64,000 nt of DNA from Herbiconiux flava. Its GTDB lineage: Bacteria; Actinomycetota; Actinomycetes; Actinomycetales; Microbacteriaceae. Below the pieces are notes generated by a model. That model did not search any database. It saw only the letters and a program-made list of their open reading frames with translations, and was not told the origin of the DNA. Position numbers and translations under genes: made by a program. Location: NCBI RefSeq assembly GCF_013409865.1, contig NZ_JACCBM010000001.1, forward strand, positions 1,364,001 to 1,428,000, written 5' to 3'. Each line of letters starts with the position of its first letter. Positions within the stretch are counted from its first letter, which is position 1. Positions 16,746-26,013 of this stretch are shown piece after piece.

Positions 16746-18443
16746 TCAGCCGAGCTGGGTCGGCGAGTACTTCGCGAGCACCGCGCGCTCGGCCCAGCTG
16801 ACGAGGCTGTAGAAGATCAGGGAGACGGCGGTGAGGATCGCGGCCGCCGCCCAGAGCCCCGTGTAGTCGGAGTGCGCGCGGGAGGCCACGATCTCGTGCC
16901 CCAGCCCGTCGCCGGTGGCCAGCCACTCGGCGAGCGTCGCGGCGAGCACGGCGGTGGGGGCGGCGATTCGCGCCGAGGCGAAGATCGACGGAAGCGTGTA
17001 GGGCAGCTGCAGGCGCCAGAGGTTGCTCCAGATCGAGGCGTCGTAGCTGCGCATCAGCGTGAACGCGTCGGACGGCACGCGGCGCAGCCCGCTCTGCGTG
17101 TTCGCGAGCGTCGGGAAGAACGTGACGATCGCCGTGATCGCGACCACCCCGCCGAGCCCGCGGCCGAGCGCCAGGATGAGAACCGGGATCAGCACGATGA
17201 TCGGCACCGAGCGCAGCGCCACCGCGAGCGGTGTCAGCACCCGCTCCACCACCGGGAAGGTGACGAAGGCCACGGCCGCCGCGATGCCGATCACGAGACC
17301 CGCGACGTAGCCCACGCCGGCGTGCACGAGGGTCTCGCCGAGGGCCTTCAGCATCACCGCCTGGTTCGCGGCGGCGTCCTCGCTCGTGAACAGGTAGGCG
17401 AAGACGTCGAGCGGCGTCTTGCCGACGAACGGCGACATGTCGAAGACGATCAGGTAGGCCCACCAGGCGGCGAGGATCACGAGGATCGAGCCGACGGTCC
17501 ACGCCACCGTGCGCAGCAGCCGGGCGGCGAGCGGCCCGCGCCGGGCCGGGGCGGCGGCCTGCGCGGTCGAGATCGACGCCGACCATGGGGTGAGCCACCG
17601 GCGCAGCAACCCGAAGACGCCGTAGGGCACCGCGGCCATCACGGTCGCGATGACGGCGACCGACCAGACCCGGCCGAGCTCGAGCGACATCAGGCCGTTG
17701 ATCAGCAGCACGCCGAGGCCGGCCTTCGCGCCGATGAACTCGCCGAAGATCGCGCCCAGCACGGCCGCCGCGGCACCGATCTGCAGGCCGGTCAGGATGG
17801 CGGGGATCCCCGAGGGGAAGCGCACGAAGCGCAGGGCCGAGAGCGAGCGGCCGCCCCAGGCCGTCACCATCGTGAGCGGCCCGCCGTCGGCCGAGCGGAG
17901 GCCGAGCATCGTGCCGACGAGCGTGGTGAAGAACACCGACAGGGCCGCCAGCACGACCTTCGCGGTGTCGGGGTCGAAGGTGAGCTGGAGCAGCGGGTTC
18001 ACCGCCACGAGCGGAAGGCAGAACAGGGTGAGCGCGAGGCGCAGGAAGAGCGACTCGAGCGCCGGCAGCTGCACGAACAGCACCGCCACGACGACGGCGG
18101 CGAGGTTGCCGAAGAACCAGCCGCGCACCGCCACCCAGGCGGTGGCCGAGAAGGCGTTGAGGTAGACGGGCCAGTCGGCCACGAGGCTCTGCACGATCGC
18201 GGTCGGCGAGGCGAGCACGCCGAGGCGGGTCAGCCACAGCTCGGCCGCGATCTCCCAGAGCACGAGCAGGGCGACGCTGACGAGGGCGGTGACGACCCAG
18301 CCGTTCAGGGCGCCGCGGCGGGAGTCGCGGCGGGAGCGGGCGCGCTCGGTGGCGATGGCGCTCGCGGCCCGCTCGGCGGCGGCCCGCTCGGCGGCGGACG
18401 CGGCCGTCTCGGCGGGCGCTGCCGTGCCGGTGCTCACGCTCAC
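16746..18443 (-). CDS. Fused double permease of a NitT/TauT-type ABC importer
   Basis: At 565 residues this is about twice the normal permease length. Two complete permease units can be read: residues 45-280 (EAA-like region [19 protein letters not shown]) and residues 300-560 ([19 protein letters not shown]), separated by a cytoplasmic linker. One chain would therefore supply both halves of the channel. The start GTG at 18443 overlaps the ATPase stop (GTGA). It works with the ATPase and the NMT1-like binding protein. Related importers carry sulfonates, nitrate, thiamine or riboflavin precursors; here the neighbours suggest a purine or nucleoside. Confidence 0.88.
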   Translation of the reverse strand: MSVSTGTAAPAETAASAAERAAAERAASAIATERARSRRDSRRGALNGWVVTALVSVALLVLWEIAAELWLTRLGVLASPTAIVQSLVADWPVYLNAFSATAWVAVRGWFFGNLAAVVVAVLFVQLPALESLFLRLALTLFCLPLVAVNPLLQLTFDPDTAKVVLAALSVFFTTLVGTMLGLRSADGGPLTMVTAWGGRSLSALRFVRFPSGIPAILTGLQIGAAAAVLGAIFGEFIGAKAGLGVLLINGLMSLELGRVWSVAVIATVMAAVPYGVFGLLRRWLTPWSASISTAQAAAPARRGPLAARLLRTVAWTVGSILVILAAWWAYLIVFDMSPFVGKTPLDVFAYLFTSEDAAANQAVMLKALGETLVHAGVGYVAGLVIGIAAAVAFVTFPVVERVLTPLAVALRSVPIIVLIPVLILALGRGLGGVVAITAIVTFFPTLANTQSGLRRVPSDAFTLMRSYDASIWSNLWRLQLPYTLPSIFASARIAAPTAVLAATLAEWLATGDGLGHEIVASRAHSDYTGLWAAAAILTAVSLIFYSLVSWAERAVLAKYSPTQLG

Positions 18444-19267
18444 GCCTCCGCCGGTGCGACCGAGGCGAGCTCGCCGTCGCTCACCAGGTCGTCGGGGTCG
18501 TCGTCGGTGCCGGCGTGCAGCATCCGCGACAGCTCGTCGCAGACGGCGTGGAACTCGGGCGTCGCGAGCAGCTCCCGCCGCCTCGGCCGGGCGAAGTCGA
18601 GGTCGATCTCGCCGACGATCCGGCCGGGCCGCGGCGACATCACCACGACTTTGTCGGCGAGGAACGCCGCCTCCGAGATGGAGTGGGTGACGAGCAGCGC
18701 GGTGGCCTTCGTGGCCGACCAGAGCTTCTGCAGCTCCTCGTTCATCCGCTGCCGGGTGATCTCGTCGAGGGCGCCGAACGGCTCGTCGAGCAGCAGGATC
18801 TCGGGCTCGGCGACGATGGCGCGGGCGATCGCCACGCGCTGGCGCATGCCTCCCGAGAGCTGGGCGGGACGCGCATCCGCGAAGCCTTCGAGGCCCACGA
18901 GGCGGATCAGCTCGTCGATTCGCGAGGCCGGGATGGGCGTGCGCATGACCTGCCCGGGCAGCCGGATGTTGTCGCGGACGCTGCGCCAGGGCAGCAGCGA
19001 CGGGTCCTGCAGGGCGAGCCCGAGGCGGTGCGCCGAGCGGATGTCCGCCGGCGTCTCGCCGTGGATCGTGACCTCGCCGGCCGAGTACGACTCTAGGTCG
19101 GCGAGGATGCGCAGGATGGTGGACTTGCCGCAGCCCGACGGGCCGAGCAGCGCGGTGAACGAGCCCTGCGGCACGGCGAGCGACACGTCGTCGAGGGCGA
19201 GCACGTCGCTCTTCTTCGACGAGTAGACCTTGGTCAGATTGCTGAGGGTGAAGCCAGAGCCGGTCAC
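18440..19267 (-). CDS. ABC transporter ATP-binding protein (NitT/TauT type)
   Basis: About 275 residues with Walker [11 protein letters not shown]-loop region [14 protein letters not shown], signature [14 protein letters not shown], Walker [14 protein letters not shown] and the switch histidine in LLVTHS. The GTG start at 19267 is chosen because GGAGG lies a few bases upstream and the protein then begins with [14 protein letters not shown]; the frame stays open far upstream but overlaps the binding-protein gene. It energises the fused permease and is coupled to it by a 4-base overlap. Confidence 0.9.
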   Translation of the reverse strand: MTGSGFTLSNLTKVYSSKKSDVLALDDVSLAVPQGSFTALLGPSGCGKSTILRILADLESYSAGEVTIHGETPADIRSAHRLGLALQDPSLLPWRSVRDNIRLPGQVMRTPIPASRIDELIRLVGLEGFADARPAQLSGGMRQRVAIARAIVAEPEILLLDEPFGALDEITRQRMNEELQKLWSATKATALLVTHSISEAAFLADKVVVMSPRPGRIVGEIDLDFARPRRRELLATPEFHAVCDELSRMLHAGTDDDPDDLVSDGELASVAPAEA

Positions 19268-19293
19268 GGCGCCTCCGTTGCTGGTGGTGAAGC

Positions 19294-19338
19294 CCGGGCC
19301 CTCCTCCCGCGGCGGGATCGCGCGGGAGAAGGGCCCGG
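19294..19338 (-). terminator. Hairpin after the binding-protein gene
   Basis: CCGGGCCC-TCCTCCCGC (19294-19310) pairs with GCGGGAGAAGGGCCCGG (19322-19338), a 17-bp stem with a single mismatch, in the 77-bp gap after the binding-protein stop on the minus strand. It probably partly ends or stabilises the transcript, as the hairpin at 2123-2152 does in the other ABC operon. Confidence 0.6.
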
Positions 19339-19344
19339 TCGGTG

Positions 19345-20400
19345 CTACTTGATGGTGTTCGAGCCCGCGTAGACCTCGTCGAGCACCGAGGTGTCGAAGA
19401 GCGAGTCGTCGACGCCGGTGATGCCCAGCGTGTCGAGGGTCGCGACGTTCTTCGCGATGGCGTCGGAGGACATCGTGAGCAGACCGTTCTCCTTGGTCTC
19501 GTCGGTGACGAGCAGGTCCATCTGGAGCTGGGCCTGCTTGGTCTGCTCCTCGATGGTCAGGCCGCCGTCCTTCGCGTAGTCGTTGACGGTGAGCTCGACG
19601 GCCTCGGTCGGGTCGGCCACGTAGTCCTGCCAGCCCTCGATCTCGCCCTTGAGGAAGCCCTCGATGGCGGCGCGCTTGCCGTCGTCCTCGAGGCTCTCCC
19701 GGGTGACCGCGTAGACCTGGGCGTAGATGTCGAGGCCGTAGTCGGCGGTGAGGAAGACGGTGCCGGCCTTGCCGGTGGCCTCCTCGTAGGCGATGGGCTG
19801 CTCGGAGTAGAACACCCACAGGCCGTCGACCTCGCCCGAGACGAGCGGGGCGACGTCGAAGCCGACCGGCACGCTCGTGACCTTCGAGGCGTCGACGTCG
19901 TTCGCGGCGAGCAGCGCCTCCTGGGCGGCCTCGTCGCCCGAGGGCACGCCGATCTTCATGCCGGCCATGTCGGCCGGCGTCGCGATCGGCTTGTCGGGGC
20001 TCGACAGGATGGCGAGGGGGTTCTTCTGGAAGCCGGCGGCGATGATCACCAGGTCGGCGCCCTGCTCGTTGGCACGGGCGACGGTGTCGGCGTTGCCCAT
20101 GCCGATGTCGGCCTGGCCCGAGACCACCGCGGCCATCGAGTCGACGTCGGGGCCGCCGGGGAGGATGTCGACGTCCACGCCGTTCTTCTCGTAGTAGCCC
20201 TCCTTGTCGGCGACGTAGCTGCCGCCGAACTGAACGAGCGGGATCCACGAGGTCTGCAGGGTGATCGGCGTGACATCGTCGCCCGAGGCGGTCTCGCCGC
20301 TGGAGGAGGAGGCGCAGCCGGCGAGCACGGCGAGGCTGAGGGCGCCGGCCGTCGCGGCGGCGAGCACGCGGCGGGCGCGGCGTGAGGGCAGTGAGGACAT
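19345..20400 (-). CDS. NMT1/THI5-like ABC transporter substrate-binding lipoprotein
   Basis: A 351-residue lipoprotein with lipobox LAGC (Cys29) and a Ser-rich linker. The body shows the NMT1/THI5-like pattern: [73 protein letters not shown]. Proteins of this group bind small aromatic or heteroaromatic ligands such as HMP, riboflavin, nitrate or taurine. It heads an operon with an ATPase, a fused permease, deoD and an amidohydrolase, so a purine nucleoside or thio-nucleoside is suggested as ligand; that is inference. Divergent from a LacI gene with two matching operators between. Confidence 0.9.
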   Translation of the reverse strand: MSSLPSRRARRVLAAATAGALSLAVLAGCASSSSGETASGDDVTPITLQTSWIPLVQFGGSYVADKEGYYEKNGVDVDILPGGPDVDSMAAVVSGQADIGMGNADTVARANEQGADLVIIAAGFQKNPLAILSSPDKPIATPADMAGMKIGVPSGDEAAQEALLAANDVDASKVTSVPVGFDVAPLVSGEVDGLWVFYSEQPIAYEEATGKAGTVFLTADYGLDIYAQVYAVTRESLEDDGKRAAIEGFLKGEIEGWQDYVADPTEAVELTVNDYAKDGGLTIEEQTKQAQLQMDLLVTDETKENGLLTMSSDAIAKNVATLDTLGITGVDDSLFDTSVLDEVYAGSNTIK

Positions 20401-20439
20401 GGGGTGCTCCTAGGAGTCTCGGGAGGGGAGGTGGAACCG

Positions 20440-20506
20440 GGGGAGGTGCTGTGGGGCTGCGGTGCTGTGGGTGGTGCTGCGGTGCTGTGGGTGCTGCTGT
20501 GGGTCT
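20440..20506. repeat. Degenerate GGTGCTGTGGG low-complexity repeat
   Basis: Upstream of the binding-protein gene, GCTGTGG/GCTGCGG words recur about seven times in roughly 65 bp with strong G/T versus C/A strand skew. It lies in the 5' leader or promoter of the minus-strand operon. Function unknown. Confidence 0.6.
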
Positions 20507-20642
20507 GCAAACCGTTTTGCGGCGGGTGCGTGGCCCCAACCTAGAGCGTCGGTGTTTCGGCCCCATTACCCGGTGTTTCGGGGGTGTAAACGCCCGCGCA
20601 TCCGCTCGTCTCTTCACCAGGATGCCGTGCAACACGTTTTGC
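20507..20642. promoter_or_regulatory. Pair of LacI-type operators in a divergent promoter
   Basis: Two near-palindromes, GCAAACCGTTTTGC (20507-20520) and GCAACACGTTTTGC (20629-20642), lie 122 bp apart between the divergent binding-protein operon and the lacI-type gene. They share the GCAA...CGTTTTGC pattern of LacI-family sites. The right-hand one is 44 bp before the GTG of the regulator, so autoregulation is likely, and two separated sites allow looping. Confidence 0.75.
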
Positions 20643-20685
20643 GAAACCGGCGTCGGGGCGCCGCCCGCTCGGCTACTCTGAGGGC

Positions 20686-21702
20686 GTGAACGACCGACCC
20701 CGGCCCTGGACCATGCAGCAGATCGCTCTGGCCGCCGGCGTGAGCGTGACCACCGTGTCGCACACGCTCTCGGGCAAACGGCCCGTGCATCCCGACACGG
20801 CGCTCCGCATCAACCGGCTGATCGACGAGTTCGGCTACGTGCCGGATGCGGGGGCCCGGCGCCTGAAATCGGGTCGCAGCCAGATGATCGGGCTGGCCGT
20901 GCCCGACATCTCGCACTGGTACTTCGGCCGCATCGCCCGCGGCGTGGAGGAGATGGCGAACGAGCACGACTACGGCCTGATCATCGCGAGCACCTCGAAC
21001 TCCGACCCGCGGCGCGAGAAGCGCTACTTCAACATGCTCCGCACCCGCGCGATCGACGGCCTCGTCTACACGGCGAGCCGCGAGATCAAGCCCACCGACG
21101 AGCTCATGTCGATGGCGTCCTCGCCCGCCCCGATCGTGCTCGCCGACGAGGACATCGAGGAGCTCGAGGGCCTGCCGTCGGTCACCTCGACCAACTATTC
21201 GGGTGCCCGCGACCTCGGCCGGCACGTACGGTCGCTCGGCCACACCAAGGCCGTGATCATCGCGGGCTTCCCGGGGCTGCACTCGACGGTGCAGCGGATG
21301 CGCGGCATCCGCGAATCGTTCCCCAACGCCCTGGCGATCCACGGCGACTTCGAGATCCGCTCGGGCTACGAGCTGATGGGCGACCTGATCGCGCACGAGG
21401 TGAAGTTCAGCGCGGTGTTCGCCTGCAACGACTTCATGGCGATCGGCGCCATGCGGCGGCTGTGGGAGGAGGGCCTGCGCGTGCCCGAGGACGTGTCGGT
21501 CGTGGGGTTCGACGACGTCGACATGGCGTCGGTGGTGACCCCGGGGCTGACGACGGTGCGGCAGGACATGCTCGAGATCGGCCGGCAGTCGGCCCGGCTG
21601 CTGATCGAAGGGCTGGCCGCCGGGACGATGGAGGGGTTGTCGTCGGTGCAGCTGCCTGTCGAGCTCGTGGTGCGGGGGACGACCGGGCCGGTCGCGGAGT
21701 GA
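20686..21702 (+). CDS. LacI-family regulator of the purine-type uptake locus
   Basis: A 338-residue regulator with the helix-turn-helix [20 protein letters not shown] at residues 8-27, hinge, and a ribose/purine-binding-type sensor domain ([20 protein letters not shown]). It is divergent from the ABC/deoD/amidohydrolase operon, with two GCAA...TTTTGC operators in between, so it most likely represses that operon until a nucleoside, base or pentose binds. Its product is distinct from the first LacI protein in this window, and the operators differ (GCAA...TTGC against TTGAAGCGCTTCAA). Confidence 0.9.
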   Translation: MNDRPRPWTMQQIALAAGVSVTTVSHTLSGKRPVHPDTALRINRLIDEFGYVPDAGARRLKSGRSQMIGLAVPDISHWYFGRIARGVEEMANEHDYGLIIASTSNSDPRREKRYFNMLRTRAIDGLVYTASREIKPTDELMSMASSPAPIVLADEDIEELEGLPSVTSTNYSGARDLGRHVRSLGHTKAVIIAGFPGLHSTVQRMRGIRESFPNALAIHGDFEIRSGYELMGDLIAHEVKFSAVFACNDFMAIGAMRRLWEEGLRVPEDVSVVGFDDVDMASVVTPGLTTVRQDMLEIGRQSARLLIEGLAAGTMEGLSSVQLPVELVVRGTTGPVAE

Positions 21703-21706
21703 TCCG

Positions 21707-22420
21707 CTAGGCGGCCGTCAGGGGCTCGATCAGCGTCGGGTCGTCTTTCGCGACCGAGGTGTCGCGCACGTTGTTGACGCGCTTCGAGACCGGATAGGTC
21801 GTGATGGTCGACGCCACCGCGAGCGAGGAGCGGTCGAGCATCGCCAGCAGCTCCTCCTTCTCGTCGGTCTTCTCGAGCTTCATCGGTTCGACCCAGTGCT
21901 CCCAGGTGTCGGGGGTGAGGAAGACGGGCATCCGGTCGTGCACCTCGCCCGAGGCGTCGGCGGCCTCGCGCGTGATGATCGTGAACGAGACCGACCACTC
22001 CTCGCCCACCTTGCGCACCTCGTAGAGCCCGGCCGCGGCCAGAACGCTCTCGGGCGCGTGGATGTAATGCGGCTGCTTGCCGTGCTCGGTGGCCTCCCAC
22101 TCGTAGTAGCCGTTCATCGGCACGATGCAGCGGCGCTGGGCGAAGGCGTTGCGGAACAGCCCGTTCGTCGACACGCTCTCGAGCCGGGCGTTGATGGGAG
22201 CCGGCCCGCCGGCCTTCGCCCAGGACGGCTTCAAGCCCCAGCTCGCCGCGTCGAGCTGCCGCACGAGCTCGCCGTCGATGAGGCGCTCGCGCACGATCGG
22301 CGACTCCTCGGTGGGCGCGACGTTGTAGGAGGGCCGCCAGTCCTCGAGCCGGCCGCCCCGCGCCACGAACTCGGCGATCAGTTCATCGGTCTCGGCGCTC
22401 ATCGCGAACCGTCCGCACAT
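21707..22420 (-). CDS. SOS-response-associated peptidase (SRAP, HMCES/YedK family)
   Basis: A 237-residue protein starting MCGRF, so Cys2 becomes the N-terminal nucleophile after Met removal. Other family residues are seen in YNVAPTEESPIV, INARLES, RRCIVPMNGYYEW and the histidine of VHDRMPVFL. SRAP proteins form a thiazolidine crosslink with abasic sites in single-stranded DNA and so protect stalled forks. The ATG at 22420 is required to expose Cys2; the frame extends upstream but would bury it. It ends four bases after the convergent LacI gene. Confidence 0.93.
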   Translation of the reverse strand: MCGRFAMSAETDELIAEFVARGGRLEDWRPSYNVAPTEESPIVRERLIDGELVRQLDAASWGLKPSWAKAGGPAPINARLESVSTNGLFRNAFAQRRCIVPMNGYYEWEATEHGKQPHYIHAPESVLAAAGLYEVRKVGEEWSVSFTIITREAADASGEVHDRMPVFLTPDTWEHWVEPMKLEKTDEKEELLAMLDRSSLAVASTITTYPVSKRVNNVRDTSVAKDDPTLIEPLTAA

Positions 22421-22521
22421 GATCGCTCCTCTCGTCGGCCGGCTGCGGCGTCGTCGCCGCTCGTGGCTCGCCACTCGTGGCTCCATCATGCCCCCACCCT
22501 CCGACACCGCGGTCCGGCGGG

Positions 22522-22556
22522 CCGATTCGATAGGATGCCCTACCATCGGAAATCGG
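22522..22556 (+). promoter_or_regulatory. Candidate TetR autoregulatory promoter
   Basis: CCGATT (22522-22527) and AATCGG (22551-22556) flank an inner imperfect palindrome CGATAGGATGC/CCTACCATCG that includes a -10-like TAGGAT (22531-22536). It ends two bases before the GGAGGAG site of the TetR gene. Confidence 0.4.
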
Positions 22557-22567
22557 CTGGAGGAGCT

Positions 22568-23197
22568 GTGGCGAAGCGCGCGTACTCGTCCCCCCGCCGG
22601 GCTGCCGAAGCGGCGCGCACCCGGGAGCTGATCCTCGACGCCACCGCCACGCTGTGCGCCCGTGACGGATATCTGGCCACGACCCTCAAGGCGATCGCCG
22701 CCGAGGCCGGCGTCTCCGTGCAGTCGGTGACCGCGGCCGGCACGAAGGCCGTGCTGCTCATCGCCGCGTTCGAACGCGCCTTCAGCGGCACCGAGGGCCG
22801 TGAGAGCCTGGCCGATCGACCCGACGTCAGGGCGATCATGCAGCGGCCCGACACCGAGCTGGCCCTCGATCAGTACCTCGACTACGTCGCCGACGCCAAC
22901 AGCCGCACCTCGGGCATCGTGCGGGCGATGGAGGCGGCGGCCCAGCTCGACGAGGCGGCGGCGGCTGCGCTCGCCGATCTCGAGGGGCGGAGGCGATCCG
23001 ACATGGGGCTCGCCGCCAGATGGTTCGCCCAGCGCGGCCTGATCGATCCGGCCGACATCCCGCGTATCGCCGACGAGCTCGGCTACGTCGTGGGCGGTGA
23101 GGCGTACGCCTACTTCGTCGGACTGCGCGGGTGGACCGCCGCCGACTATCGGGCCTGGCTCGCCAGGGCCGTCTCGAGCATCCGCACTGATCGATAA
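22568..23197 (+). CDS. TetR-family transcriptional regulator
   Basis: A 209-residue TetR protein; the GTG at 22568 is chosen because GGAGGAG lies just upstream. The helix-turn-helix is in TTLKAIAAEAGVSVQSVTAA, then a helical effector domain with many Ala-rich helices. The next two genes, a membrane protein and a GT1 glycosyltransferase, follow in the same direction after a 72-bp gap that contains a perfect TAGAA-N5-TTCTA palindrome, so they are the probable targets. The recognition helix lacks the usual Tyr-Tyr-His/Phe ending, reading VTAAGTK where most have LYYHF. Confidence 0.85.
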   Translation: MAKRAYSSPRRAAEAARTRELILDATATLCARDGYLATTLKAIAAEAGVSVQSVTAAGTKAVLLIAAFERAFSGTEGRESLADRPDVRAIMQRPDTELALDQYLDYVADANSRTSGIVRAMEAAAQLDEAAAAALADLEGRRRSDMGLAARWFAQRGLIDPADIPRIADELGYVVGGEAYAYFVGLRGWTAADYRAWLARAVSSIRTDR

Positions 23198-23202
23198 ATG
23201 AA

Positions 23203-23231
23203 TAGAACTGACTTCTAGTTAATGCTATCTT
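23203..23231 (+). promoter_or_regulatory. Operator-like palindrome and -10 before the membrane protein/glycosyltransferase pair
   Basis: TAGAA (23203-23207), five bases, TTCTA (23213-23217) form a perfect palindrome in an unusually A+T-rich patch, followed by -10-like TATCTT (23226-23231). The palindrome covers the expected -35 zone, so a bound TetR protein would block the promoter. Confidence 0.5.
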
Positions 23232-23269
23232 GAACCTGTGAATCTCTCACCGACGAACAGGAGCCGCCC

Positions 23270-23896
23270 ATGACCGCCACCACCCACCCGCTCACGGTCG
23301 CGGGGGACGCCGTCACGCACCCGTTCTGGAGTTCGCGGGGAGGGGCGGCCATCACCGTCGGCGGCTCACTGCTGCTCGCCGCCACCGTCGTGGAATGGCT
23401 GCTGGTGGCGCAGGATGCGGCGGGCCTCGTGCCGCTGTTCGCCGCCCTGTTCGTGGCCGCCGCCGTCGCCCACGCCGTCGCGATGGTGCCGGTGGCGTTC
23501 GGCCGGCACGGAAGCGACGGGGCCGTCGGACGGTCGGCGCTCGGCAAGGCCGGCCTGATCGTGTTCGGCCTGGCCTTCCTGGCCAACCAGCTCGCCTACC
23601 TCGTCGTCGCCTACTTCCTCCCGGCGCAGGACGACTACTCCGCGTTCCTGGCGCTGCAGACGGCGCTGGGCGTCGTGCAGTTCGTCGCTCTCCTGGCCGG
23701 CGCCATCGTGATCGTCCGAGCGGGGGTGGCCACGGGGGCGGCACGCTGGAGCCTGCTCGTGCTGGCGGTGCTGTCGATCGTCCTGAACGGCATCGGGCAG
23801 CTCTCAGGTGACGTCGACGTCGTGACCGTGGTGCACCTCGTCTCGACCGTGGCCCAGATCATCGCGGGCATCGTGTACCTGCGGCATCGGCGGTGA
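23270..23896 (+). CDS. Six-helix integral membrane protein, function unknown
   Basis: A 208-residue protein with about six hydrophobic segments: ITVGGSLLLAATVVEWLLV, LVPLFAALFVAAAVAHAVAM, AGLIVFGLAFLANQLAYLVV, and three more after residue 115. It has no signal peptide or known catalytic motif; the pattern is that of DoxX-like or DUF4386-like small membrane proteins, though I could not assign it. It overlaps the glycosyltransferase start by 4 bases (GTGA), so the two are coupled and probably act together, under the upstream TetR protein. Confidence 0.7.
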   Translation: MTATTHPLTVAGDAVTHPFWSSRGGAAITVGGSLLLAATVVEWLLVAQDAAGLVPLFAALFVAAAVAHAVAMVPVAFGRHGSDGAVGRSALGKAGLIVFGLAFLANQLAYLVVAYFLPAQDDYSAFLALQTALGVVQFVALLAGAIVIVRAGVATGAARWSLLVLAVLSIVLNGIGQLSGDVDVVTVVHLVSTVAQIIAGIVYLRHRR

Positions 23897-25197
23897 CCGC
23901 GGTGGCTCGCACGGCGCTGCTCTGCAGCATGCCCGCGGTGGGGCACGTGACCCCGATGCTCGTCGTCGCGGCGGAGCTGCAGCGCCGCGGTTGGCGCGTG
24001 CGGATGCTGACGGGAGCCCGCTACGAACGGCTCGTGCGACGAGCGGGGGTCGCGTTCGAGCCGCTGCCGGCCGCCGCCGACACGCTCGACGAGATCGGCG
24101 CCGACAGCCGCAACCGAGGACTCGCCACGATCAACCGCGGGGTGGAGCAGGCCTTCATCGATCCGGCAGGGCCGGCGGGCCGGCGTCTCGAAGAGCTCAT
24201 CGCGGCCGAGCCCGTCGACGTCGTGCTGCACGACATGACCTTCCTCGGCGTGCAGTCGCTGTTCGCCCGGCCCGCCGCGGATCGGCCGATCACCGTGCTC
24301 TGCGGCGTCAGTCCGGCGGGGTTCAGCAGCCGCGACACCGCGCCCTACGGGCTCGGCATCGTCCCTCTGGCCCGCCGACGGACGAACCGGCTCCGCAACG
24401 CGGTGCTGAACCGGGTGGCGCCGATCGTGCTGAGGCCCGCGCACCGCAGCCTCGACCGCTTCCTGCTGTCGACCGGCGCGCCGGCCCTCGACGGAGCGTT
24501 CTTCATGGACGTGCTCGCGCGAAGCGACCTGCTCGCCCAATTCACGGTCGCGGGCTTCGAGTACGAGCGGAGCGATGCGCCGGCGCACCTGCGCTTCTAC
24601 GGTCCGATGGCCGCGGCGGCCTCGTCCGCCGTCGCGGCACCGGACTGGTTCGACGAGCTCGACCCGGCCCTGCCTCTGGCGCACGTGACCCAGGGCACCG
24701 TGGCGAACACCGACTACAGCGAACTCATCGAGCCGGCTCTCGGCGCCCTCGCGGATCTGCCCGTGCAGGTCGCCGTCACCACCGGCGGCCGCCCGCTGGA
24801 CACCCTGCCGCCGCTGCCCTCGAACGCCTTCGCCGCCGAGTACCTGCCCTATGACGAGCTCCTCGCCCGCACCAGCGTGCTCGTCACCAACGGTGGCTAC
24901 GGCGGATTGCACCACGCGATGCGCTTCGGGGTGCCGGTCATCATCGCCGGTGACACCGAGGACAAGGTCGAGACCTCGGCCCGGGTGCAGCACTCGGGTA
25001 TCGGCGTGAACCTCCGGACGGGCAGGCCCACACCCGATGCGGTGGGCTCGGCCGTCACGCGCATCCTCGCCGACGGCCGCTACGCCGAGGCCAGTCGCCG
25101 GCTGGGGGAGGCCATCGGCCTCTCCCGCGGGGCGGCCGGGCTGATCGACGACGTCGAGGCCCTGGTGCGGGCGCGGGAACGGGGCGGCCGAGGCTGA
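23893..25197 (+). CDS. GT1-family glycosyltransferase (MGT/UGT-like)
   Basis: A 434-residue GT-B enzyme. The N-terminal acceptor domain begins ALLCSMPAVGHVTPMLVVAAE; the C-terminal donor domain has VTQGTVANTDYSELI and the nucleotide-sugar signature region VTNGGYGGLHHAMRFGVPVI. Such enzymes move a hexose from UDP- or dTDP-sugar to small hydrophobic acceptors; the macrolide-inactivating MGT group is a close structural type. The linked TetR gene and membrane protein make drug or natural-product modification plausible, but the acceptor cannot be read from sequence. The usual donor-site HxG is replaced by NGG. Confidence 0.85.
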   Translation: MTAVARTALLCSMPAVGHVTPMLVVAAELQRRGWRVRMLTGARYERLVRRAGVAFEPLPAAADTLDEIGADSRNRGLATINRGVEQAFIDPAGPAGRRLEELIAAEPVDVVLHDMTFLGVQSLFARPAADRPITVLCGVSPAGFSSRDTAPYGLGIVPLARRRTNRLRNAVLNRVAPIVLRPAHRSLDRFLLSTGAPALDGAFFMDVLARSDLLAQFTVAGFEYERSDAPAHLRFYGPMAAAASSAVAAPDWFDELDPALPLAHVTQGTVANTDYSELIEPALGALADLPVQVAVTTGGRPLDTLPPLPSNAFAAEYLPYDELLARTSVLVTNGGYGGLHHAMRFGVPVIIAGDTEDKVETSARVQHSGIGVNLRTGRPTPDAVGSAVTRILADGRYAEASRRLGEAIGLSRGAAGLIDDVEALVRARERGGRG

Positions 25198-25221
25198 GCG
25201 GACTCGGCGGCTCGCCCTCGC

Positions 25222-26013
25222 TCAGCCGGCGGCGCCCCGGAGTGCGGCGACGGTGTCGACCACTCCGGGATGCGGACCAGCTGCCCGGAGCGCCGGCAGC
25301 CAGTCGAGCAGCGCGGGCGACGCGGAGGCGAGGATGACGACGTTGCCGGCCCGCGCATCCGTCACCACCGACGACGGGCCCGAGAGCACGAGGTGGCTCA
25401 GCACCGGGTCGAGCGCCTCGAGGTGGGCGTGCAGCGCAGGGGCGTCGTCGTCGTCGGCGACGTTCACCACGAGCACGCCCTCGGGCGCCAGCAGAGCGGA
25501 TGCCGCCCGGTAGAAGCCGGTGGTGCGCAGGTGGGCGGGCGTCGTGGTGCCCTGGTAGAGGTCGGCGATCACGAGGTCGGCGCGGCGCGCGGCGCGGGCG
25601 AGGTCGGCGCCGTTCAGCACGCGGGCGGCGTCACCCGGGTGTGTCGTCAGTCGGGTGCCCGCCGGCAGGGGCAGCGCGTCGGTCACGAAGGGCACCAGCT
25701 CCTCCGCGAGCTCGACCACGTGCTGCTCGGAGTCGGGACGGGTCGCCTGCACGTAGCGGGGGAGGGTGAGGGCACCGGCGCCGAGGTGCACGGCGGTGAT
25801 CGGTTCGCCGGGCATCCGGAGCCGGTCGATGACGGCCCCGATGCGGCGGACGTAGTCGTGGAAGAGCGCCGCCGGGTCGCCCAGGTCGACGTGGGACTGC
25901 GGGCTGCCGCCGATGACGAGCTCGAAGGCGCCCGGCATCAGAGGGTCGCGGCGGATGACCGCCTCCTCGCCCGTCTCGCGCAGCCGCTGTCGGGCGACCT
26001 CCTCGTCAGCCAC
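25222..26013 (-). CDS. Spermidine-synthase-like methyltransferase-fold protein
   Basis: A 263-residue protein with a Rossmann nucleotide-binding motif VHLGAGALTLPRYV and the acidic strand ends VVELAEEL and LVIADLYQGTTTP that mark the spermidine/spermine-synthase-like group of SAM-fold proteins. The key catalytic Asp region reads DLYQG rather than DSTDP, so polyamine synthesis is doubtful; many actinobacterial members are of unknown function. It overlaps the end of the upstream AlkZ-like gene by 8 bases, so the two are co-translated. Confidence 0.75.
   Translation of the reverse strand: MADEEVARQRLRETGEEAVIRRDPLMPGAFELVIGGSPQSHVDLGDPAALFHDYVRRIGAVIDRLRMPGEPITAVHLGAGALTLPRYVQATRPDSEQHVVELAEELVPFVTDALPLPAGTRLTTHPGDAARVLNGADLARAARRADLVIADLYQGTTTPAHLRTTGFYRAASALLAPEGVLVVNVADDDDAPALHAHLEALDPVLSHLVLSGPSSVVTDARAGNVVILASASPALLDWLPALRAAGPHPGVVDTVAALRGAAG

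Noticed and set aside
20440..20506. A CRISPR-like array in the GGTGCTGTGGG region
   Set aside because: Units are short and degenerate with no spacers or neighbouring cas genes; it is simple low-complexity DNA. No CRISPR array was seen anywhere in the window.
19268..20635. A longer ATPase reaching over the binding-protein gene
   Set aside because: The added codons are antisense-like low-complexity sequence within an intact lipoprotein gene; GGAGG and GTG at 19267 give the normal length.
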